Shown one piece after another: positions 35,285-45,136 of a stretch of 64,000 bases of DNA; positions within the stretch are counted from its first letter, which is position 1, and every line of letters begins with the position of its first letter. Both the position numbers and the translations under genes were made by a program. Source of the DNA: Pelodera strongyloides. Its lineage: Eukaryota; Nematoda; Chromadorea; Rhabditida; Rhabditidae. The stretch lies in NCBI GenBank assembly GCA_036852015.1, contig JAANDG010000608.1, positions 1 through 64,000 of the forward strand, read 5' to 3'. The notes below the pieces were generated by a model. It was not told the origin of the DNA. It saw only the letters and a program-made list of their open reading frames with translations, and searched no databases.

Positions 35285-38200
35285 TGTGGACCTATCTGTG
35301 GTTGGTCGGGGATGATGTGCTGACCACGCACATCAACCAGTTACCCAGAAAACAGAAAGGTTGGTTGTACTTGCTCATTTCTTCGTTTCTTGGTCAATCT
35401 TCTAGAATTTGACAAATATGACATCCTACTATTTCAGAAATCAGCCTTCTTGTCCTACTCAAGATGCGCGGTCTACTTCTGATAGTGCCCACCATTCTTC
35501 TGGCTTCCTTCGTCAGCGCAAATGAACACGATTCTGTAAGTTTGCACCTCTTCTCCGCCTGCTGACTGTTTTTTCGACGTGACGTCGACGTTGTATTCTC
35601 ATTATATACATCTTTCAGATTTGTCTGGATGACGAGAAATGTCCTGAAGTCTCTCACACGGTGATTCGGTTGGCGAAAAGGGATGACACCCTGGCCCAAC
35701 AAATCGCCGAAGCCCACGACATGCACGTGCGGGTATGTGGGCAAGTTGCCAACATATGACCAGGCTGTACTGTATAGTGTTGTAATCTCCTTGTTACTTT
35801 ATGATCATGTTGTCACTATGCTGAACTATATGCATTCATTTCAGGGCGAGCCTTTCCTCGATAACCATTATTTCGTTTATCACAACGAAGGAACCAAGAC
35901 TCGCAGACACAAGAGGGCGGTTGTGGAGAGGCTTGAAGCACATCCGGCCGTAGAATGGGTACGTTGTAAATAATCACGTATCAATTGTCCTCTGCTACGC
36001 GTGGGTGGTGTTTTTGTAAATTGTAAAATGCCAACTGTAAAAGTTACTTACGTAAATTATGTTCATTTAGGTTGAAGCCCAAAGACCCCATCGTCGCACC
36101 AAGAGAGATTACGTTTTCAGCGATGAGACCGCAGAGGTACACCCTGCCCTTTGATTTCATCTTTAAACTGGGCGTTCCTCGTAGTTATACTACCCAATTT
36201 GTTTGTTACTGGTTACATTACATTACGTCCCCAACTGGTTACATTACATTACGTCTATAAAAATACACTACAGGTTGTTCGACCGATTCCCCGATCAGCT
36301 CGTCACGCCCTTGGCCATTTACTGAGAAGAGAATCGCCATTGGATATTCCGAAATTGCCCTTCCCCGATCCGTACTACAAAGATCAATGGTATCTGGTAA
36401 GTTTTTGTTTATGTACATTACATGCGACATGTACACGTTTACTTACATTCATGAACATGAGTCTGATCATCATTAATGAGATATAAACTCGCCATGCACA
36501 TTTTTCCGCATGCGGGACGTTCACGTTGTTATACGGAACTAGTAATAAAGTAAAGCGGAACAACACTGACTGGTTACTAACTAGTGACTGATACTTACAT
36601 AATTAAATCTTGGTTGCGACGTAGTGAATTTACATTACAAACTCATAGAATGGTGGTGCTGCGGGTAACTTTGACATGAACGTACGTGAAGCCTGGCTCA
36701 TGGGTTACGCGGGAAGAAATGTTTCGATTTCTATCCTGGATGACGGTAAGATTTGGTTCTGTTACATAAAACCTCTCCGTATGTGTTCCTCATGTTTCTT
36801 ATTGTATGTATATTCTTTAGCTTGCCTGGACTGCCACCGTGTTGCTCCGTCTTAGATCAGATTGTACCAAAACAAATTGTTCTATTCAGGAATCCAAATG
36901 AGTCACCCAGACCTGAGGGGAAACTATGATCCGAAGGCTTCGACCGACATCAACGATCACGACGATAACCCCACACCTCAGGATAATGGACAAAACAGGT
37001 GCATTGCCTTTCGCCGTCCGTCAAACTGGGCTTCGTCTTACGTTTATTGTACTACTGGTACGAAAGTTTTTGGCGTTGCACCCTAGAAAATTGGTATCTT
37101 ATAGGCACGGAACCCGTTGTGCTGGAGAGGTTGCCGCCGTGGCAGGAAACAACGAATGTGGTGTCGGAGTCGCCTTTAAGGCCAAGATTGGTGGAGTGAG
37201 GATGCTGGACGGAGCGGGTCAGTTTTTGAAGACAATTCAGAAGATAATTTTCAGGGTTTTCCTTTGGTAAGGGCGCGTTTTTCCGAAAGGAACCATACAA
37301 ATTCATCGTTCGGGATGGACTTTTTGGAAACGTTCTAATGCTTGGAGAAAACAAAAAATACAGTATGAATTACCTTGCGAAAAACGTTTCCCGCGCATAT
37401 TTTTCAAGCTAATCCATACTGTATTTTTTTGTTTTCTCCAAACATAAGAACGTTTCCAAAATGTCCATCCCGAACGATGAATTTGCATGGTTTCCTTTCG
37501 GAAAATTAATCCCGAACGCGCCCTTAATGTTAACGACGTCTCCTAGGTCGTCAGGTTATCAAATTTGAGCGATACTTTTCGAATTTACTCTGCGAGTCCA
37601 CGGATCACTCTCTTCTCGTATATCTGTTCCGGTCTATCTTTGTACAATGTATCAATTTATGTGCACCTTATTTCAGTGTCGGATTTCGTGGAGGCTGCTG
37701 CTTTTTCTCTGAATCAGGACCACGTCGATATTTACTCTAACTCTTGGGGGTAAGTCTTGGGGATTTGATATCATTTTCGAGTGAAACGGCAATGCTTTGG
37801 GCAAGAGACGTTCAGCTTGCGGACTTTGCCTTCGAAGCTATGGGGTTATTTGTTTGGTGTTGCATTCGCTTACCACATTTAATTCCTTCCTGTTTAGTCC
37901 CGAAGACGACGGAATGACCCTTGACGGACCGGGACCTCTTGCCCGGGAAGCCCTCCTCAGAGGAACCAAGAGCGGAAGAGGCGGAAAGGGAAACATCTAC
38001 GTTTTTGCCAGCGGAAACGGTGGAGCCAAGTAGGCATTTACAGTGTGAACAATCTACGTTTTTCTATTGTTTTGACTTACCCACTTCAGTATTAACTGCG
38101 CCGTTCTCGTGATGCTTGATTTCGATGTTGATTTCTCCCACTTTGCAGGCAAGACTCGTGTTCCGCCGATGGTTACACCACGTCCATCTACACTCTGTCC

Positions 38201-39979
38201 GTCTCGTCGGCCACCTTTGACAACCACCGTCCGTGGTATCTGGAGGAGTGTCCGTCCAGCATCGCCGTCACTTATTCATCTGCAAACCTCGATCAACCTG
38301 CTATTGTGAATTTTTGAATTTGAATTTGACGAGAACGAGATTTTTGGGTTGACAGCCGTACTATGTAGATCTTACCCGAATGGTGCACTGTTTAAACACA
38401 AAAACACTTTGCCATATCTTTGTGTTTCGTTGGCCATCTCTTTAGTGCTTTTAACATTACCTATTACTGTAAGTATTTAATTGCTTTCCAGGTTACTCTG
38501 GATGTGCCAGTTGGATGTACCAAATTGCACACGGGAACCTCCGCATCGGCTCCCCTTGCTGCTGGAATCATTGCCCTTGGTCTTGAAGCCAAGTATGTTT
38601 CTTTCACTTTTCAATTTGATCTCCTGCGGCTTTCGTATTGTAGCTTTTATTATTCGTGTTGCGATCATTTGGTTTAAGTGAGCGTTTCGAAGACTCTGGG
38701 TCAACACCACCAAAGTCAAAATTCCATAATCAACCTAAAAGCCAAAATTTCTAGTCCTGCGCTCACGTGGAGGGATATGCAGCATCTCGTGCTGCGATCT
38801 TCCAACCCGAAGCCTCTGCTGGATAACCCTGGATGGTCCGTGAACGGAGTCGGAAGACAAATCAGTAACAAGTGAGATTGAAGTGAAATTGAGATTATTG
38901 GCTACTTTCATTTCATAGCATACATGGCATTCAAATAACATACAAGTGGCATTACAAATGTCATACATTTCAAAATCCAGTCGCATTGTTGAATACCTTT
39001 CTACCAGGTTCGGCTATGGTCTGATGGACGGTGCGAATCTCGTTCGTATGGCCAAGACCTGGAAGACTGTTCCGGAACAGCACACTTGCACCTACGAGCA
39101 TAAGCTCACTGCTCCCAAGTGAGTACCTTTATATATTCGTCTTCAGGACTGGTTCAGGGTTTATGAAATTATGCGGGTTCCCGTCGGTCCTTTCATTCTA
39201 TTTATTCAGTCCCCGCCCAATCAAAGGCCGTTTCCAAATGAACTTTACCCTCGAGGTAAATGGATGTCAGGGAGGAACTCCTATCCTCTATCTCGAACAC
39301 GTTCAGGTACGCACATAAGTGGTTTGTTGACTTATTGCCAGCCTCAGCGCAAGTGGGAGTTTTCCTGTTATTTAACTTCCTCGTTCAGGTGCAATTCTCT
39401 GCTACTTTCGGCAAACGTGGTGATCTGAAGTTGACTCTCTTCTCGCCCGCCGGAACACGAACAGTTTTGTTGCCGCCCAGAGAGCTGGTGGGGAAGTGTT
39501 ATTAATACAGTAGCTTGTATCGATGAACATATGTTCGTGAGTGCGAGGTTCTAGGCTGATGTGGTTCTTGGGGTTCTAATATTACCGCAAAAATATTACC
39601 GTATTCTTTAGGACGCCAACCCAGAAAGAACAAGTTTCAACAAGTGGACCCTCCTTTCGGTACATCAGTGGGGCGAGGACCCCAGAGGAACATGGGTGCT
39701 CACGGTTGAGTCGGTCACGCAGAATCCCAAAATTGAAGGTGAGTCGATTCTTTTACTATGGTACTCTTAGCACTCTCTGATACGTTTCTCTTCTCTGTTT
39801 TACTCTTAGGGTAAAATTTCTTGGTGAAGAAAATGGATTGTTTATATTGCAGTATCATTCCAGGTACCTTCCAAGGATGGTCCCTGATCCTGTACGGAAC
39901 GGCCCAGCCGGCCCAATCTGGAGACCCGGTGTATCCAGCCTCGCCAGCCCCGCCCACCCAGGTTCGATTACTTAACTAA
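35285..39979 (+). CDS. BLI-4-like proprotein convertase, copy 2 (short form, tandem duplicate)
   Basis: Paralogue of the upstream convertase. 5' UTR exon 35,285-35,359; ATG 35,464. Exons: 35,464-35,535, 35,619-35,732, 35,845-35,958, 36,071-36,136, 36,274-36,396, 36,649-36,745, 36,890-36,998, 37,105-37,217, 37,677-37,749, 37,898-38,029, 38,149-38,305, 38,492-38,592, 38,755-38,871, 39,008-39,118, 39,210-39,306, 39,389-39,487, 39,612-39,738, 39,864-39,979 (645 aa). Introns match copy 1 one for one. Signal peptide, RRTKR site, [16 protein letters not shown] and GTSASAPLA are intact, so it should be active. It stops right after the P domain (QVRLLN), and no tail exons were found downstream, so it should be secreted or lumenal. 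Differences near the active site include IQMSHPDL (copy 1 IQIDHPDL), YSNSWG (YSASWG) and VFASGNGG (VWASGNGG). Confidence 0.93.
37268..37526. mobile_element. Long foldback element, 'GGGCGCGTTCGGGATT' family (copy 1)
   Basis: Almost entirely palindromic: starts GGGCGCG and ends CCCGAACGCGCCC, with long arms including CGTTCGGGATGGACTTTTTGG and GGAGAAAACAAAAAATACAG paired to complements. It is in the copy 2 intron between 37,217 and 37,677. A second copy is at 49,642-49,919; the interior (CGTTTCCCGCGCATATTTTTC) is shared. Confidence 0.9.
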
Positions 39980-41149
39980 TACAAAAATCATCTGTGCTAT
40001 AAACTTATGAAACTGTATACTTTCTTACTGTATGTGGGCACTTTCCATAGCAAATTTGCACGATACAATTAGTCGCATATTGTCCAGAGTCGTAAGTTTC
40101 AATGGCTAAGGCATAAGTGAATAATGAGTGTTCAGTGGGTGAAAGGAACATACATAAGTAACAGAAGACATAGAGATAGAGTGCGAGAGAGAAATAGAAA
40201 AGGAGAGATGGAATAGAGAGAGATTGAGAGATGTAGTAGGTTGAATAAACGAAGGTGAGACAAACCGAAACAGAATTGCATTTGGGTCTCTGCACCCGAT
40301 TATTAAATTACACATTTCTAGAATCCTCCAAAGAGAGTCAAGAGAGAATGATGTGTATGGAACCAAGAAAAATTGTAGAGGAATGCATTGGTTGGTCACA
40401 TCAGTATTTCAGGTTGTAGTTCGCTTTGCATAGTTTGTACCCTTCCAGTTTGTATTTGTATTTGTTTATTTATTTGTACCTCTGGCCTGTTTTCGTAGGA
40501 GCTTCAGCCTAGAATTTGATTGTGACTGCAACTTCGCATTAAGTTGGACCTAGAGTTTGAATTTGTTTGTGATTTCCAACTTGGTATGTTGATGCACCCA
40601 TTGTTTCCTAATCACTGTTCCTAGTATAGTTTCCCTATCCCCGTTCGACTTTTTCCCTAGGACATATTTGTTTCTGTGCCCTTTTCTTCCCCCATAATCA
40701 GCTCTGTTTCTATCATTTTCTGTGAATTTTCTGCCCATGTGTGCTGGCTGACGTTCATGAATAAAGAGTTCTGATATAATATATAGTATTAATTACGCAC
40801 ACAAAAATGTACACGCACAGTTTGTCGATAAAATACACAGGGACACAGGGACAGGGAAGTGAACAAAAAATGCAACAATATACAAGGAGATCATACATTA
40901 AACGCTACGAACGGGAAAATATTGTGGGATTGTTCGAACGAAGTTCGATTTACGAATGAGTGTCTGCGTAGGAAATAATGACCATTGATCTACCTCTACG
41001 TGTTATAGAAACTCGAAACTTGTACATATTTTGTATTCCACAATACCGGCTAAGATTTTCCGGAGCATTTTAGCATCAGCACACTTTCTACGATCTACTA
41101 GTGACTCAGTTTAAAGAAACATTTCTATCATTACTATAGGGAGTTTCAT

Positions 41150-42105
41150 TATACTTTGCGAAACACAGGGTTTTGCTTTTGTCTAGCAAAACAGTGTGTT
41201 TAGACGAAACACAGGGTTTTGCGTTTGTCTAGCAAAACAGTGTGTTTAGACGAAACACAGGGTTTTGCCGAGTTTTGCATTTGTCTAGCAAAACAGTGTG
41301 TTTAGACGAAACACAGGGTTTTGCGTTTGTCTAGCAAAACAGTGCGTTTAGACGAAGCACAGACAGGGTTTTGCTTTTGTCTAACAAAACAGTGTATTAA
41401 GACGAAACACAGGGTTTTGCTTTTGTCCAGCAAAACTGTGTTTAGACGAAACACAGTGGTTTGCTTTTGTCTAGCAAAACAGTGTGTTTAGACGAAACAC
41501 AGGGTTTTGCGTTTGCCTAGCAGAACAGTTTGTTTAGACGAAACACAGGGTTTTGTTTTTGTCTAGCAAAACAGTGTGTTTAGACGAAACATAGTGTTTT
41601 GTCTGTTTAGACGAAACAGAGGTTTGCTTTTGTCTAGCAAAACAGTGTGTTTAAACGAAACATAGTGTTTTGTCTGTTTAGACGAAACACTTGGCGACAT
41701 CGCCGCGCCAAAAATGAGGGTCCGCCACAGCGGGGCGGCGCAGGATATTCAACTCAGTTGGGCGGCGGCGAACTTTTCGTAGGTTCCTCGGCAAGTCCGC
41801 CGTAGGTGCGCTCCAGATGCGCCCTGAAACCGCCGTAGGTGCGCCATTTACTATTCGCACACTCCGGCGCACCCGCCTTAGGCAGAGTGCGCGGCACCGC
41901 TGTGGCGGACCATCATTTTTGGCGCGGCGATGTCGCCAAGTTCCACGTTGTAAACAAAAGCAAAACACTGTGTTTCGTCTAAACAGACAAAACCATGTGT
42001 TTCTCATAAACAGACAAAACCATGTGTTTCGTCTAAACAGACAAAACACTGTGTTTCCTCTAAACAGACAAAACACTGTTTCATTTAAACACATACAAAA
42101 CACTG
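41150..42105. repeat. Foldback array of ~46-bp repeats around a GC-rich hairpin
   Basis: From 41,150 to 41,690 a unit of about 46 bp (GACGAAACACAGGGTTTTGC, then GTCTAGCAAAACAGTGTGTT) is repeated about eleven times, some copies shortened. From 41,955 to 42,105 the same motif runs in opposite orientation (ACACTGTGTTTCGTCTAAAC, AGACAAAAC). Between them lies the GC-rich hairpin at 41,689-41,941. The arrangement resembles a foldback transposon with repeated termini. No transposase was seen. Confidence 0.8.
41689..41941. mobile_element. GC-rich hairpin element at the centre of the foldback array
   Basis: Starts ACTTGGCGACATCGCCGCGC and ends with the exact complement; arms extend through CCAAAAATGAGGGTCCGCCACAGCGG with one change. 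The interior is rich in GCCG and TAGGTGCGC. Similar in style to the element at 4,220-4,462. It may be the core of the array or an independent insertion. Confidence 0.8.
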
Positions 42106-43278
42106 ATTTTTTTGCCTTGAACAGTGCATACGTGGGTCATGTTGAAATACGAAAATAATTGTTTTTCCATAAATTATTCAAGTTCCAAAAAAATCTCGGA
42201 AAAAATGCAAAAAACGTGTCCGCTGTAGTCCGTTGAACCCGTGATGAAACAGATGCAGTAAGCCACATTTTGGTAGAATTGCTGATTTTTTTTTCTGATT
42301 TCTGCTCTACGCGGTCACTTTCCACTCTGCGGCCAATGGTGCTGTTTGTTTGGATCGATTTTGAAATTCGAAATGTCCGTGGCTGCACGATGTCCGTGGC
42401 TGCACGACACCTCAGAATATTTTCACTCCTTGAAATATGAAGAGATGAACGATAAGACAAGGGAATTGGTACACATACGGACATACGGATGATGATTTTA
42501 TTCAAGCAAAACAGTTAGAAAGAGGAATGGATTAATGTCGAAGGCTAATTAATGTGTATTGATGTATAATTGACAAAGAGAAACGTTCTTCAATCATGCG
42601 AAGTTTTAACACCGTATTCATCCTTCCGGCCACTTCGTTTACATGGCTGAAATACGGCAATGTTTCACTGTAATCGATAAATATGCGCGGACGACCTAAT
42701 GTGTGGATACGCGGCGGTGTAATAACTAAATAAAGTAAATTACCCATTTCTGATTGGGAACAGGTCAGCGCAGAGACGTCACTCCCAGAACACTGAAAAG
42801 AAGTAAATTATCTAGAAACGCATATCACACTTCATGAACGCTGATACTGCGATGTCGTGAATAAATGCACATAATTGGATTCTTTTCACTGTAACGCCAA
42901 ATAGGGTAGTAAGTTCCTACAGTAATGAGTGATCGACTCTCTTGAGTGCTTTTCAGTGTGTAAAGGGAATCACGGGCAGTTATCGGAACCACGTCTTCCA
43001 GACCTGAAATCTAGTTGTGGGCGAAAGTCATGTCAAGTTAATTGTCATCGAAGCATTACAGTAAAGAGAATGAAAATCACAAAAGCACTTACGCTCAGTT
43101 CTCCCCTTGTTCTGTGGCTTGTCGATCACGCATGCAACGTAGAGCTAAAAGTCAAAAACAAGTCAAGATATGGTATGCAAATAGCTTGGGAACTAGATGT
43201 GTGCATGATAGGAGAGAGACTTGGATCTTACGTAACTTTGTAACTTTGAACTAATTATTAGTCTAACAATAATACGGG

Positions 43279-44830
43279 CTATAATTGAAACACCTTCTCC
43301 TTGAGTGTCTCCAAGAAGTTGTTCAGCCCGTCACGCAGACCGATAATGGTTTCCTTGGAGGGAAGACCGGCTGAATTGGTTTGGTACCATTAGTAGGCTG
43401 AATTGGTTTGGTACCATTAGTGGCTAAGGTATTCTAACTGAATATGATGTATAGCTAATGATTGGACTCATTTGGACTGCTTAAATCGCAACTTACCATT
43501 TTTGATCGTTTGTGAGGGAAGGCGAGCTACTTGTTCCAAAGTGTCAACTCCGTCGTCGAGCGCCTCAATTGCCTGAAAAGAGATGGATCAATAATAATGT
43601 TATAAAATTTCGTAAACTGTAGAATGAAAAAAAAAAGATAGAAGAGCGCAGTTGACCGTTCACTCACATGCGCATAGTTTTCGGAGAGTGCTCCTGCATT
43701 GTAGACCACATCGTGTGCAGTTTGCAAGTACTGATGACGACCATGTTGGGCAGACAGCTAAGTTGTGAGAGACATATTATTAATGTACTGTGTTGTTTCA
43801 GAACTTCATATTGTTATACCGACTTACAAATACAGAGATGTAGAAAGTCTTACTCACCTGCGATTCAAGCTGTTCCAACTTTTTCTGTACTTCTACGAGT
43901 CTCTGACTCTCCTTCGGATGGTTGATTCCCTCCGTATTCAGGAACTTTTCAATCTTGACAAGTTCTCGCATCTTCATTGAAAGGAGTCCGACACGCTTCT
44001 CGATATCAACGGCTATTTTGGCATTTGTGGAGAAAACACTGAAAATACATGACTTTGAGTGCTATTCTGTGATAGATTTTACATGTTTGTACTAGATTAG
44101 GTTTCGAAAGTGTTCATGCTACACAAGTTTAAATTTGTAAAACTCTCACAGAGCCTTCTGTCCAATGGTATTCTGGGTGAGAAGTGAGGAGATCTGTCTC
44201 TTTCTGGAGTCCATATGCTCCAAAAACGTGGCATCGGACAGGTCGAGACGACGTTCAATCTGCAAAGAACTAAGTGTACATGATGGAAACTGATTGCCAA
44301 ACAAACAATCAATACTTTGGGAAAGCACCCAAATTCAGATTCGAGCCAAAAAGGTAATTGCTCCTTGGGAACACGCCTAAGAATAATCCAAAATCAACCA
44401 ACCTTTTCCAATGCTTCCTGAGTATTTGCTCGTTTCTGTTGAATTCTGTCGAGAAGATCGTCCAACTGAGACTGCACCCCTTCGTAGCATCTGAAGCAAT
44501 TCATAATCATAATCATAAGAGACGTTGAAGATGGTAGGATGTAAAGTAAAATAGCATTAAAGCGTACCTCAACTCGAGCGTCAGCGACTTCAGTTTGGTC
44601 CTAGACTTCTGCATCATCTGGTCGATATTGTGGGAAACGGTGGACTGGTTGCTCGACGTTTCGGAATCCTGAAAATAGAGTAGTTAGACCTTAGACTTGA
44701 TAATATGTATTATAATACGACAGCGTACTGTAGCCACCTCGACCAGGAATAACAGTATGTGCACATGACTTACATTCGAACAGAAGGACGTCCCATTGCC
44801 TTGATCGGACGAGTTTACACTCGTCGTCAT
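43279..44830 (-). CDS. Coiled-coil protein of unknown function, 264 aa
   Basis: Eight exons in agreeing phase (minus strand): 44,774-44,830, 44,568-44,668, 44,403-44,490, 44,150-44,259, 43,858-44,038, 43,668-43,757, 43,497-43,572, 43,279-43,370. The protein starts MTTSVNSSDQ with a Ser/Thr/Asn-rich leader, followed by long charged amphipathic helices (LDDLLDRIQQKRANTQEALEK, LVEVQKKLEQLESQL) typical of coiled coils. No signal peptide, TM segment or catalytic motif is visible, so it is probably a cytoplasmic structural or adaptor protein; the family is not recognised. A broken copy of its last exons lies at 34,556-34,854. It is transcribed divergently from the SH2-like gene, with about 300 bp between start codons. 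Confidence 0.85.
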
Positions 44831-45136
44831 CGTCAAGCGTATCTTCAGTGACTGTTTGAGCCCAATTACCTACCCTTTATATACTACTCACTGGTCGATT
44901 CTAGACACGTAAACAACAACAAATTAGCATAATTAGCATACCTAGCCCGTTATATAAGGAGTAAGCTATGGGTACTTCGGCAGTCTCTTTGCTAATTTTT
45001 ATTCTCTACTGTGTGCGGAGTCAACTCGAATGTCTAGAAAAACCGAAAAAGGTGGGGGAAATTTATCGTAGTTTGTATGTCGGTTCCTGATCATACTGTA
45101 CTATGCTAATTCCTTTATTTCAGCAATTCAAGGAGT
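44831..45136. promoter_or_regulatory. Shared intergenic region between divergent genes, probable bidirectional promoter
   Basis: 306 bp between the ATG at 44,830 (-) and the ATG at 45,137 (+). It contains TTATATAAGG (about 44,951) and TTTATATACT (about 44,876), both TATA-like. An acceptor TTTATTTCAG ends at 45,123, 13 bp before the plus-strand ATG with no matching upstream exon in frame, consistent with spliced-leader trans-splicing of the SH2-like mRNA. Confidence 0.55.

Larger units (their letters stand above)
39980..43278. other. Region downstream of bli-4 copy 2: UTR relic, repeats, no tail exons
   Basis: 40,305-40,775 matches 27,620-28,100 of copy 1, including the AATAAA. Alternative exons A, B and C were looked for and not found. 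41,150-42,105 is a foldback array. 42,530-43,270 is 3' flank of the coiled-coil gene and is repeated at 34,000-34,560. A GA-rich patch lies at 40,175-40,230. Copy 2 has apparently lost the stretches matching 23.8-27.6 kb and 28.1-34.0 kb. Confidence 0.7.

Noticed and set aside
41150..41690. Regular direct repeats that resemble a CRISPR array
   Set aside because: The ~46-bp units are contiguous with no variable spacers, in a eukaryotic genome; it is a minisatellite/foldback array.
41678..42158. Open frames of 113 and 141 aa with repeated motifs such as NRQNTVF
   Set aside because: Translation of the foldback repeats and GC-rich hairpin; repetitive, on both strands, no domain.
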